DNA from: a virus
Virus record (IMG/VR): IMGVR_UViG_3300044675_000763
Span: 1 to 30,619 of that record
Strand: one strand, 5' to 3'
DNA length: 30,619 nt
The notes beneath the pieces were generated by a model. The model was not told the origin of the DNA, made no database searches, and saw only the letters and a program-made list of their open reading frames with translations. The translations under genes were made by a program, and so were the position numbers. Positions 11,548 to 19,656 of the stretch are shown in pieces (position 1 is the stretch's first letter; the number at the start of each line of letters is the position of its first letter).

Positions 11548-12927
11548 ATGAATTATATAGACCGCCTTAAATCCCTAGTTGGACTCAGCAAAAAGGACAC
11601 AACATATTTAAACGCCGTTTTCCCTTATTTGGGCAACAACGTAATTTGGACAGCCCCAACAACGCAGAATTTTATAGAAAAAGGGCTTTACCTTAATAGC
11701 GACCTTTATTCCATTATCAACCTAATCATTAATAAACTTTCTTCTGCGCCTTTGGTAACTTACGAAATTAAGGACCAGAAGGCGTTTAAATATTACAAAT
11801 CCATGAGCGGTGGAATGGGTAATTCTGGCGCCAAATGGTCAGCTGAAAAGCTACGCACTAAGGCAATGGAGGAGGTTAGCATTCCAGAATTTGACAAACT
11901 ATTAAAGAAGCCAAACGAATTTCAGACGTGGGATATGTGGCTAAAAGAAGTAGCCGCCTTTCGCTTAATTACTGGAAACGCATATATGTACGGCGCCCGT
12001 CGTGGAGGTCAAGAAAACGCGCCAATCATTGCGCTTTATTCTTTGCCGTCGCAGTTTATGGAGATTATTTCTGGCGGTCTAAACCAGCCTATTAAGGAAT
12101 ATAGACTAACCTATAACGGTTACGAGCGAATCAATGCTAAGGACGTTGGACACCTAAAAAACATTAACCTAAGTTACACGGCTGGAACGGCTAACCACCT
12201 TTACGGCGCGTCGCCTTTGCGTTCTGCTGTGCGTGACCTTACCACATCAAACGACGGTAAACAGGCCCTATTGTCTATGCTCCAAAACATGGGCGCCCGT
12301 GGTATTTTGACAGGAGACGGCAGCGTAAACATTACACGCGAACAGGCGCAAGGTCTAAAGGAGGATTACGCGCATAATTACCAGGGCTCAGATAGAGCTG
12401 GCGACGTGATTATAACGCCTGCCAAACTTAGCTGGGTTCAGATGGGAATGAACGCGGTAGATATGTCAATTATTGACACACAGAAAGTTATCCTGCGTTC
12501 ACTTTGCCGCGTCTACGGCGTCGACGCTAAGCTACTTGGCGACACAGAGGCCAGCACATTTAACAACACAGAGACGGCCTATAAAGCTCTAATTAATAAC
12601 GTTGTCCGTCCGTTGCACGTGGAAATTAGAGACGTGTTAAATAACTGGCTACTGCCAAGCTATGGCAAAAGCAATTATTTCGTAGACTTTGATTACATGG
12701 CCTACCCAGAAATGCAGGACGATATGGACAAATTAGTAGCGCAACTTTCTGCTGCCTACTGGTTAACTCCAAACGAAAAGCGAACGGCAATGAACTACGG
12801 GGTTTACGAAAACGAATTGATGGACAAACCATTTATTCCACAGGGACTAATGACCCTAGACGAATACGGCTCGAGCGCAGCAGAAGACCTAGACAACCTG
12901 GGAGACTATGCCACGACCAACGCGTAA
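11548..12927 (+). CDS. Portal protein (HK97 family)
   Basis: 459 residues. Conserved portal features: the N-terminal clip/wing region with NSDLYSIINLI, 'LITGNAYMYG', the tyrosine-rich middle (GASPLRSAVRDLTTSNDGKQAL), and 'LLGDTEASTFNNTETAYKALINNVVRPL', typical of HK97-type portals. It forms the dodecameric ring at one capsid vertex through which DNA enters and the tail attaches. It overlaps the next gene by 20 bases. Confidence 0.92.
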   Translation: MNYIDRLKSLVGLSKKDTTYLNAVFPYLGNNVIWTAPTTQNFIEKGLYLNSDLYSIINLIINKLSSAPLVTYEIKDQKAFKYYKSMSGGMGNSGAKWSAEKLRTKAMEEVSIPEFDKLLKKPNEFQTWDMWLKEVAAFRLITGNAYMYGARRGGQENAPIIALYSLPSQFMEIISGGLNQPIKEYRLTYNGYERINAKDVGHLKNINLSYTAGTANHLYGASPLRSAVRDLTTSNDGKQALLSMLQNMGARGILTGDGSVNITREQAQGLKEDYAHNYQGSDRAGDVIITPAKLSWVQMGMNAVDMSIIDTQKVILRSLCRVYGVDAKLLGDTEASTFNNTETAYKALINNVVRPLHVEIRDVLNNWLLPSYGKSNYFVDFDYMAYPEMQDDMDKLVAQLSAAYWLTPNEKRTAMNYGVYENELMDKPFIPQGLMTLDEYGSSAAEDLDNLGDYATTNA

Positions 12928-13693
12928 AGAATTAGCGCTGGCGCGTCAGCTGGATGCGCTACAGCGCCGCTATGAAAAGCGCTATGAAAAGCAAATATAT
13001 AGCGCACTAAAGGCACAGCTAAAGCCCTATTTAGCCGCTATAAAGCAAGCGCCTGGCAACGTTAATAGGTTTGACCTAATAACACCTGCGCCGCTTGCAG
13101 ACGCGTTAGAATCGCTGTACGTGGTCGCTGGCACAGCCTATGCAGACGCAATGTTTAGCGCTATACAACCGCCGACAAAAACAACACGCGAACAGGCGCG
13201 CGCAATATTCCGCGACTTTATGCGCAGATTTGCGGTTACTAATATTACTGGGCTCCTGCTAGACATTAACAGGACGTCTGTTAAACTAATTGAAAGGCTA
13301 GTAGCTACAGGACTACAGGAAGGTTTAGGCGTTGTCGAAATAGCTAGGCAAATAGAACAGCAGGTTAGCAAAATATTTATTAACAGGGCCAAGCTAATAG
13401 CACGAACTGAAATGGTAAAGGCGACTAACACAGCGGCAATGCAGTCTAGCGCTACCTCAGATTTTATGTACGAAAAGAAATGGATTCCAGCCGTAGACAA
13501 TAGGACTAGGGCAGACCATTTAGCAATGCTGGCTAGTGATTATATACCATTTGACCAGCCGTTTATTGTTGGAGGGGCAGAAATGCAACAGCCAGGCGCA
13601 GCTGGCGCCCCAGCGGAACAGGTTTGCAATTGCCGTTGCAAGGTTGTTTTTAGATTAATGCGAGACGTGGACGGTTTACCTATTAGAAAATGA
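12908..13693 (+). CDS. Minor head protein, SPP1 gp7/MuF family
   Basis: 261 residues with an N-terminal helical part and the C-terminal MuF core: RAKLIARTEMVKATNTAA, KKWIPAVDNRTRADH, and the final CNCRCKVVF. MuF-type proteins enter the prohead in a few copies next to the portal and are needed for head assembly or are ejected with DNA. There is no fused toxin domain, and the end is short. Coupled to the GT25 gene by ATGA. Confidence 0.88.
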   Translation: MPRPTRKELALARQLDALQRRYEKRYEKQIYSALKAQLKPYLAAIKQAPGNVNRFDLITPAPLADALESLYVVAGTAYADAMFSAIQPPTKTTREQARAIFRDFMRRFAVTNITGLLLDINRTSVKLIERLVATGLQEGLGVVEIARQIEQQVSKIFINRAKLIARTEMVKATNTAAMQSSATSDFMYEKKWIPAVDNRTRADHLAMLASDYIPFDQPFIVGGAEMQQPGAAGAPAEQVCNCRCKVVFRLMRDVDGLPIRK

Positions 13694-14268
13694 TTGCATA
13701 CGTAATAAACCTAGATAGCCGCCAGGACAAATGGCGCGCCACTCAAATGGAATTAGCGCCGCATTTTGAGCTGCAACGCGTGCCAGCCATTAAACACGAT
13801 TTAGGCTGGATTGGATTAGCCAGAACATTTAAACAGATATTTGCAGAGGCAACAGGCGACGTTTTGATTTTTGAAGACGACGCAACTTATAGAGGCTGGG
13901 CTACTCATTTAGAAAACGCAATAAAGGATTTGCCAGAAGGCTGGGAAATGTTAATGTTAGGGGCCAATATTAAAAACTGTAGTATGGATAGAATTACTAA
14001 CAATATTGCGCGCACCTACGGCGCCTGGACAACACACGCTATTTACTATTCCTATAGCCTGTGCCAAGAAATGGCCAGCGTAAATTTAGACGTGCCAATA
14101 GACGAATACTATAGGACCGTTGTACATCCACGCGGCAACAGTTACGTTATTTACCCATTTCTAAGCTACCAACGGCCTAGCGAATCCGACATAGAAGGCG
14201 GTTATAAAGATTATACCAGCCTATTTATTGATTCAGAAGAGCGCACAAAGTCTTTTATTGACGTTTGA
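13690..14268 (+). CDS. Glycosyltransferase family 25-like (LPS-type) enzyme
   Basis: 192 residues opening with AYVINLDSRQDKW, the sugar-nucleotide-binding start of GT25 (LPS galactosyltransferase/procollagen galactosyltransferase) proteins, and carrying the metal-binding LIFEDDATY (EDD 62-64) and a GWEMLMLG block. It would transfer a sugar from a nucleotide donor. It sits inside the head operon between the MuF protein and the protease, ATGA-coupled to the former, so it is expressed with virion proteins. The likely target is a virion protein or a host surface glycan; the sequence does not decide. It is a little shorter than bacterial GT25 enzymes. Confidence 0.82.
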   Translation: MIAYVINLDSRQDKWRATQMELAPHFELQRVPAIKHDLGWIGLARTFKQIFAEATGDVLIFEDDATYRGWATHLENAIKDLPEGWEMLMLGANIKNCSMDRITNNIARTYGAWTTHAIYYSYSLCQEMASVNLDVPIDEYYRTVVHPRGNSYVIYPFLSYQRPSESDIEGGYKDYTSLFIDSEERTKSFIDV

Positions 14269-14307
14269 TTTATTGGTTTGCATTATTTTTAAAGAGAATT
14301 ATTTTTA
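14269..14307 (+). promoter_or_regulatory. Late promoter before the prohead protease
   Basis: TTTATTGGTTTGCA (14269-14282, containing TTTG at 14277-14280), then 19 nt to TATTTTTA (14300-14307) followed by CAAAAAAG. The same upstream block and identical 19-nt spacing occur at 19588-19626. The start ATG follows at 14322. Confidence 0.65.
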
Positions 14308-14321
14308 CAAAAAAGAAGCTC

Positions 14322-15035
14322 ATGATTTATAAAAATATATCCAGCGGAATTATAGAAGACGTAGACGACGTTAAAGGCATCGTAACGGGCTATTTCTCTG
14401 CGTTTAACAATATCGACAGCGACGGCGACGTAATCGTAAACGGGGCCTATAAAAAGACCGTAGCCGAAAACGGACCAATGGGCAGAAACAGAATTATGCA
14501 CCTGCTACAGCATAACCCACTAATGCCGCTGGCTAAGCCAATGGAATTAATAGAAGACGCTAAGGGCCTGCGCTTTGTTTCTAAAATTTCGGAAACCAGC
14601 TACGGCAAAGACGTAATAAAGCTATATGCAGAAGGCGTATTTAACGAGCATTCTGTAGGGTTTGAAATTGTTAAGTCTGACAACAAAGCTGGATACAGAG
14701 AAATTAGAGAAATTAAACTCTGGGAAGGTTCAACAGTTACCTGGGGAGCCAATCCTAACACGCCTATAGAATCAATGAAAAGCTGGGACGCACCTAAAAG
14801 CCAGGATATGATTGCAAAAATGTGCAATGTTATCCGTAAAGGCGACCTAACAGACGAAAGTTTAATAACTTTGGAAATCTGTTTAAAACAATTAGAAGAA
14901 CACCTAATGGCATTGGAAAGTAAGTCAGTTAAAAATGTGGAATCCGTGGAAACACAATTCGTAAGCAATGAAGACCCGACAGTTTCAATGGCACTAGAAT
15001 TTGAATATTTATCAAAATTTAAAAAATTTATTTAA
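14322..15035 (+). CDS. HK97-family prohead protease
   Basis: 237 residues from the ATG at 14322, which follows the promoter; an upstream TTG frame start would lie before the promoter and is rejected. The catalytic His (QHNPLMPL, H64) and Ser (FNEHSVGFE, S111) of the HK97 U35 protease family are present, with the TVTWGANPNTP block after them. It trims the N-terminal delta domain of the capsid protein during maturation. A long Glu/Ser-rich tail (about 175-237) extends beyond the core. Next to the capsid gene, as expected. Confidence 0.92.
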   Translation: MIYKNISSGIIEDVDDVKGIVTGYFSAFNNIDSDGDVIVNGAYKKTVAENGPMGRNRIMHLLQHNPLMPLAKPMELIEDAKGLRFVSKISETSYGKDVIKLYAEGVFNEHSVGFEIVKSDNKAGYREIREIKLWEGSTVTWGANPNTPIESMKSWDAPKSQDMIAKMCNVIRKGDLTDESLITLEICLKQLEEHLMALESKSVKNVESVETQFVSNEDPTVSMALEFEYLSKFKKFI

Positions 15036-15041
15036 ACAACA

Positions 15042-16244
15042 ATGGAAGCTATTAAAAATCAATTAGACTCAGTATTGGCTAAATTGGAAGGCAACGAAGC
15101 GTTGATTTCTGACGTAAAGTCAATGAAAGAAGCTGGCGAAGAATTCAGAAAATCACTTTCTGCTGAAACTGCTAAGCTAAACGAAAAAGCTAACGCGCTC
15201 CAGGCACAATTGGACGGCGTAGACGCTAGAACTCAGGCTGGTTTCGCCTCTGCACAGAAAGGTTATTCTTTTTCCAGCGAATTGGAAAAGGCATTTTCTT
15301 CTGACGCATTCGGAAACTACAAAAGCGGAAACGCTAACAAAGTAAAGCTCGACCTAGAATTGAAGGGCGGCGACATGACTGTAGGCAACTCTTATTCTGG
15401 CGAAGTTATCCCAGCGGACAGAGTTCCAGATTTGAAGTTTACGCCAAACAGAAAGGTTAACGTTCGTCAATTGTTGCCAGTAGGCCAGACCTCTAGCAAC
15501 CTTATCCGTTTTGTGCGTGAATCTGCATACGATAACGCAGCAGTTCCAACTGCGCAAGGTTCTCCAAAGCCGCAGTCTGATTTCGACCTAACTGCTGTTG
15601 ACCGTTCTATCCGTACAATCCCTACTTTCATGAGATTGACTAAGGAAATGTTGGACGATACTCCAGGCTTGATTGCTTACCTATCTAGCCGCGCTCCTTC
15701 TAAGCTTTTGAACATCGAAGACACGCAAATTCTTTACGGGTCTGGTTCTGGTCAAAACTTGCACGGTTTCGCTACAGACGGGTCTGCATACACTAACGTT
15801 CCTTTCGGTACTACAATCAACAGATTTGACGTTTTGGCAGCTGCAGTAGTTCAAACTACTAAAAACGAATATTCGCCTAACGCAATCATGATTAACCCAA
15901 CTGATTATTTGAAACTAGTTTCTACTAAAGAAACTGCTGGCGCTTACATTTTGCCTAGCTACGTTTCAATGACTGGCGGACAAATGTTTATCATGGGAGT
16001 TCCAGTTTACGCAATTAACGGCGTTGTTGCTGGCGATTTCTTTGTAGGCGATTTGGCCCTAGGTTCTCAGTTGTTCGTACGTCAAGGTATTACCCTCGAA
16101 TTCTTTGAACAAGATGCCGACAACGTAACTAAAAACTTTGTAACAGTACGCGTTGAGGAAAGAATTGCACTTGCGGTTTACACATCTCAGTCTATTGTTT
16201 ACGGAAGCTTTGCCGCCGCTCTTGCCAGCGGTTCTGGTAACTAA
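15042..16244 (+). CDS. Major capsid protein (HK97 fold)
   Basis: 400 residues. The first ~75 are a coiled-coil delta (scaffold) domain (LDSVLAKLEGNEALISDVKSM … LNEKANALQAQL), then the HK97 fold with VIPADRVPDL, the axial/peripheral region and a C-terminal VRVEERIALAVYTSQSIVYGSF typical of the family. The upstream protease should remove the delta domain. Leucine is written mostly as TTG, whereas surrounding genes favour CTA, which suggests codon selection for very high expression. A strong terminator follows. Confidence 0.95.
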   Translation: MEAIKNQLDSVLAKLEGNEALISDVKSMKEAGEEFRKSLSAETAKLNEKANALQAQLDGVDARTQAGFASAQKGYSFSSELEKAFSSDAFGNYKSGNANKVKLDLELKGGDMTVGNSYSGEVIPADRVPDLKFTPNRKVNVRQLLPVGQTSSNLIRFVRESAYDNAAVPTAQGSPKPQSDFDLTAVDRSIRTIPTFMRLTKEMLDDTPGLIAYLSSRAPSKLLNIEDTQILYGSGSGQNLHGFATDGSAYTNVPFGTTINRFDVLAAAVVQTTKNEYSPNAIMINPTDYLKLVSTKETAGAYILPSYVSMTGGQMFIMGVPVYAINGVVAGDFFVGDLALGSQLFVRQGITLEFFEQDADNVTKNFVTVRVEERIALAVYTSQSIVYGSFAAALASGSGN

Positions 16245-16270
16245 TTTTTATAGGTTAGTTTTAGTGAAAG

Positions 16271-16298
16271 CCTACCCAAATTTTGGGTAGGTTTTTTT
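16271..16298 (+). terminator. Strong terminator after the capsid gene
   Basis: CCTACCCAA (16271-16279) pairs perfectly with TTGGGTAGG (16283-16291), 9 bp with a 3-nt loop, followed by seven Ts. It would raise the ratio of capsid message over the downstream genes. Confidence 0.92.
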
Positions 16299-16315
16299 AT
16301 TGTCTTAAAAATCAA

Positions 16316-16330
16316 TAGGTTTGGTAAACC
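16316..16330 (+). promoter_or_regulatory. Promoter box with overlapping inverted repeat before the GT4 gene
   Basis: TAGGTTTG (16316-16323) is an exact TAnnTTTG match. The inverted repeat GGTTT-GGT-AAACC (16318-16330) overlaps it, as an operator would. Read on the minus strand, ATTGGTTT (16333-16326) equals the core of the upstream block of the two late promoters. The ATG is at 16345. Confidence 0.5.
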
Positions 16331-16344
16331 AATAGAAAAAATCT

Positions 16345-17331
16345 ATGAACGTCGTTTTCTTTGTACACGCCTGGGCAGGCACACATAACAGCGGAGCCGA
16401 ATGGACCGTTCAACATTACGCCAAATTCTTTCACCAGAAAGGCTGCAACATCCAGGTTATTTTACCTGAGAATCAGATTTACCCAGATGGCGAAAAGTTT
16501 AATTTTATCCAATTTATTACTGGCTATTATTCAAATGATTTCTTTTTAGCGCTGCAAAATGCCGACGTTATATTTACTCATTTAGACAGTACTGGCGTAG
16601 CTATTAACTGGTCTAGAAATTTTAAAAAACAATTGATTTTTTTAAGCCATAACGACCACGACTATAGAAACGTTAGGTTTAAATCAAACAACATCCACGT
16701 AGTCTATAACAACAAAGCAAACCAGAAAAACGTAGGCGGTGGGCCTTATCCTAACGACTCTATTGTTTGTAAACCGCCAATTTTTGCAGAAGACGTAAAG
16801 TATAATAGAAAGCACGGCCAAAACGTTACGCTAATTAACTGCAATGAAAATAAGGGCGGCTATATACTTGTTGAACTGGCTAAACGTTTGCCTAAAATTA
16901 AATTTCTTGGCGTGCTAGGTAGCTACGGCGAACAGATTATAGACGACACATATAAAAATTTAAAGTACGTACCTGAAACGCCAGACGTGCATTTAATATA
17001 CGGCAAATCTAATATTGTGCTAATGCCTAGCAAATACGAAAGCTACGGGCGCGTTGCGTTAGAAGCGGCTATTAACAGGTTGCCTGTAATTTGCACGCCT
17101 ACAGACGGGCTAAAAGAATGCCTGGGCGCTGCTGGTCTTTACTTTGACCGCGACGACATCGACGGCATGGCTAATAAAATAAATGAACTAATGACAGATG
17201 AAATTCTGTACGATTTTCACCAGAATATAATGCGCAATCTGGCAGACGAACGCCTAAAATACCAGGACCAAGAATTGGATAGGTTTTATACCTTTATTGT
17301 TGACAAAGCTAAAAGGACATACAATGAGTGA
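16345..17331 (+). CDS. Glycosyltransferase, GT4-like (GT-B fold)
   Basis: 328 residues. The N-terminus NVVFFVHAWAGTHNSGAEW resembles the acceptor-side domain of GT-B enzymes, and the C-terminal half has PSKYESYGRVALEAAINRLPV with the EX7E motif (E232, E240) characteristic of GT4 retaining transferases. It is separated from the capsid gene by a strong terminator and has its own promoter box, the mark of an added 'moron', yet overlaps the connector gene by 8 bases. The target is unknown: capsid decoration or host envelope change are both possible. Confidence 0.85.
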   Translation: MNVVFFVHAWAGTHNSGAEWTVQHYAKFFHQKGCNIQVILPENQIYPDGEKFNFIQFITGYYSNDFFLALQNADVIFTHLDSTGVAINWSRNFKKQLIFLSHNDHDYRNVRFKSNNIHVVYNNKANQKNVGGGPYPNDSIVCKPPIFAEDVKYNRKHGQNVTLINCNENKGGYILVELAKRLPKIKFLGVLGSYGEQIIDDTYKNLKYVPETPDVHLIYGKSNIVLMPSKYESYGRVALEAAINRLPVICTPTDGLKECLGAAGLYFDRDDIDGMANKINELMTDEILYDFHQNIMRNLADERLKYQDQELDRFYTFIVDKAKRTYNE

Positions 17332-17917
17332 TTTACTATATACGCCTACTAACGGCTCATTTACAGGTTATTCGGTACAGGTTGCAGAGACTGCGCCAGT
17401 TACTGAGCCAATTACACTAGCAGAAGCAAAGGAATACGCTAGAATTGACACAACATTAGAAGACGCCCTAATAACAGCGCTTATAAAAATGGCGCGTTTA
17501 CATTGCGAATCTTTTTGCGGTAAATCTTTAGTGCCAAAGACAGTAACAATTACGTCTTTTGCATATCCGTATCAATTTCAAATGCCATACGGACCGCTAA
17601 ACGCAGAAAATAACGTTACAAAAGTGGTAACAATAGACGGAAACGGTGCAGAAACGGCGCTAAACTACCAGGTTAATCCAGGGCTTTACCCTAAAATTAT
17701 GATTTTGGGAGGCAATCAGTCCTATAAATTCAAAATGGTTTACACGGCTGGGTTTACAACTGTGCCAGAAGACATTAAATTAGCTATGAAAATGCTAGTA
17801 AATACCCTTTACGAGCGACGCGAAGACGTAGTAGTAGGGTCTATTGTAGCAGATTTCCCACTAGGCGTAAAGGCGCTATTAATGCCCTATAAAACGTTTA
17901 ACTGGTTTGGCGCATGA
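17324..17917 (+). CDS. Head-tail connector protein (HK97 gp6-like)
   Basis: 197 residues from the ATG at 17324 (8-base overlap with the GT4 gene). Contains the gp6-like pattern EPITLAEAKEYARIDTTLEDALITALIKMARLHCESFCG and, near the end, the PEDIKLAMKMLVNTLYERRE helix. Such proteins form the ring under the portal that closes the head and receives the tail. The gene order (capsid, gp6, stopper, gp10, terminator, tail tube) is standard. Confidence 0.88.
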   Translation: MSDLLYTPTNGSFTGYSVQVAETAPVTEPITLAEAKEYARIDTTLEDALITALIKMARLHCESFCGKSLVPKTVTITSFAYPYQFQMPYGPLNAENNVTKVVTIDGNGAETALNYQVNPGLYPKIMILGGNQSYKFKMVYTAGFTTVPEDIKLAMKMLVNTLYERREDVVVGSIVADFPLGVKALLMPYKTFNWFGA

Positions 17918-18255
17918 GGACTAACAATGAATTAAAAGCTGGCGATTTAAGAGAAAGAATAGAATTTATTAACCCTAATCAATTTGCCGACGGGTTCGGC
18001 GGTTACTATTCTAGTTTTTCTGTCTTTTATACCTGCTGGGCAAAGGTTACAAACCTGTCTGGCAGCAGAACAAACAGCGAGGACCAGATGACAATCAAAA
18101 ACACCTGGGAAATAGTTATAAGGTTAAATCCAATATTTAATCTAACAAAGTCTATGCACATTCAGTACATCAATAAAACGCTAATTATTGATTCAATCAT
18201 AGACGTTAACGAATACGACCGAATGATTAAATTAATTGCTAAAGAAAGGGATTAA
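17914..18255 (+). CDS. Head closure/stopper protein (SPP1 gp16 / HK97 gp7-like)
   Basis: 113 residues with the adaptor signature LRERIEFI … FGGYYSSFSVFYTCWAKVTNLSGSR and the ending YINKTLIIDSIIDVNEYDRMIKLIAKE. Members form the stopper ring that prevents DNA leakage and joins head to tail. Overlaps on both sides (ATGA upstream; one shared base downstream). Confidence 0.85.
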   Translation: MRTNNELKAGDLRERIEFINPNQFADGFGGYYSSFSVFYTCWAKVTNLSGSRTNSEDQMTIKNTWEIVIRLNPIFNLTKSMHIQYINKTLIIDSIIDVNEYDRMIKLIAKERD

Positions 18256-18701
18256 TGCTAACTATTAATTTTAACCAGAAGTCAATAAATGATTTGCTAA
18301 AGCAATTGAAAGGCAAAGAAAAGGACGTTTTGGATATGGTTAGGGCTGAAGTAGAAGACGCACTATTAAAGATAGAAAGCGAGGCAGTTAGCAACGTAGC
18401 AGTTGACACAGGGACGTTAAAACAAAGCATCCAAAGCACGCCTGTAAAGCAAACAAAAACAACTGTTCGCGGAGGTGTAGAAGTTGGCGCCGACTACGCG
18501 GCCTATGTGGAATTTGGCACAGGGACTAAAGTAAAGGTCCCGTCTGAATTGCAAAAGTTTGCGCAGCAATTTAAAGGCAAAGGAATTAAAGAGGTAAACC
18601 TACCTGCTAGACCTTTTTTTTATCCTGAGTTTTTCAAACAAACAAACGACCTGCCAAAGTCAATAGAAAAGACTTTGCAAACATTACTAAATAAGAAATG
18701 A
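18255..18701 (+). CDS. HK97 gp10-family tail/neck protein
   Basis: 148 residues with the gp10 pattern: helical start, VAVDTGTLKQSIQS, VEVGADYAAYVEFGTGTKV and ARPFFYPEF near the end. It works at the head-tail junction of HK97-like siphoviruses. The VEFGT and ARPF blocks make the assignment firm. Confidence 0.9.
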   Translation: MLTINFNQKSINDLLKQLKGKEKDVLDMVRAEVEDALLKIESEAVSNVAVDTGTLKQSIQSTPVKQTKTTVRGGVEVGADYAAYVEFGTGTKVKVPSELQKFAQQFKGKGIKEVNLPARPFFYPEFFKQTNDLPKSIEKTLQTLLNKK

Positions 18702-19123
18702 GAAATATAAAACCATTTATTAGAAAAGCATACTGGACCGCGTTAAATAGCACTATTACCTACAAAGGCGCAAAGGTTCCCTGTTATGATTCATTCGCTC
18801 CAGACACGGCAAATTTTCCGTATATTCTCATTACTAACCAGACGCAGGTAGACGATAAAGACAACCAGGAATATAACTATATTACTACAATTACTTTAGA
18901 CGTTGTTACTGCTGCGATTGCGCCATACGGTAGACTAGACGCAGACCTAATTGCAGACGCTATTTTACAAATAGTTTGCCTATACCCAGAAAACTATTTA
19001 GCTCTGCAAGTTGGCAAAATTGTAACGGCTAAACTTTTGCAACAGACTAGCCTGTCTAGCATAACAGACACTAACATAGTGCATCGCGAAATTCTAACTA
19101 TTGAAAACTGGATAGATGGCTAA
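18698..19123 (+). CDS. Tail completion/terminator protein (DUF3168-like)
   Basis: 141 residues with PCYDSFAPDTANFPYILITNQTQVDDKDN, then alternating strands and two helices, ending HREILTIENWI. Layout, size and position between gp10 and the tail-tube genes fit the tail terminator that caps the tube and binds the head. The family match is approximate; the role is inferred mainly from order. Linked by ATGA upstream and an 8-base overlap downstream. Confidence 0.7.
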   Translation: MRNIKPFIRKAYWTALNSTITYKGAKVPCYDSFAPDTANFPYILITNQTQVDDKDNQEYNYITTITLDVVTAAIAPYGRLDADLIADAILQIVCLYPENYLALQVGKIVTAKLLQQTSLSSITDTNIVHREILTIENWIDG

Positions 19124-19580
19124 GGTTAACGGCTCAACACTTTATGTCGTTGTTGGAGAAAACAGAATAGCCAAAACTACTGGCTACAATCTAAGCGTAG
19201 AAATGTCACAGTTAGACAGAACGTCTAGCGAAAACGGTTATTTTGCAGACCATATTTCACACATTGGCAGCTGGACGCTAAACAGCGATTCATTGCTAAT
19301 TTATGACGGCTATTCATACGGCGATTTATATAGCATATACAGTACCAGACAGCGCGTCTGGATTTCTATAGGCGACGAAACAAATTATACTTTATTAGGG
19401 CTGGCGACAATTGCAACAATTAGCCAGACGGGTCCGCTAGAAGACGTGCCAACAATATCCGTAGAATTTAAAGGCGTAGGCGAGCTTTACCAATCGACAG
19501 CACCAGCCGAGCGCTTTATAATTGACGAATTATTTGAGCGATTAATAGACCAAGATTCAAATTTTCTGGTTTACACTTAA
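19116..19580 (+). CDS. Tail tube protein paralogue 1
   Basis: 154 residues. It aligns by eye over its full length with the next gene's product: both open with a short 'NG..L.V..G…I…T' strand, have 'LSVE/LSVN', a 'HI..…W' block, a 'D.LY…S.R' block and an ending 'SVEF.G.G.L'. This is the beta-sandwich plan of TP901-1-like major tail proteins. It differs by an extra C-terminal acidic tail (RFIIDELFERLIDQD) and by being read from the connector operon without its own strong promoter, so it may be a minor or end-of-tube subunit. Confidence 0.75.
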   Translation: MAKVNGSTLYVVVGENRIAKTTGYNLSVEMSQLDRTSSENGYFADHISHIGSWTLNSDSLLIYDGYSYGDLYSIYSTRQRVWISIGDETNYTLLGLATIATISQTGPLEDVPTISVEFKGVGELYQSTAPAERFIIDELFERLIDQDSNFLVYT

Positions 19581-19587
19581 AAAAATA

Positions 19588-19626
19588 TTTATTGGTTTGC
19601 AATTATTCTGCAACCTTTTATTTTTA
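19588..19626 (+). promoter_or_regulatory. Late promoter before the major tail protein
   Basis: TTTATTGGTTTGCA (19588-19601, TTTG at 19596-19599), 19 nt, then TATTTTTA (19619-19626) followed by GAAAAAA. Same upstream block and spacing as at 14269-14307. The ATG is at 19657 after an A-rich leader. Confidence 0.65.
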
Positions 19627-19656
19627 GAAAAAATTAGCAATTAAAACTAAAAACAT

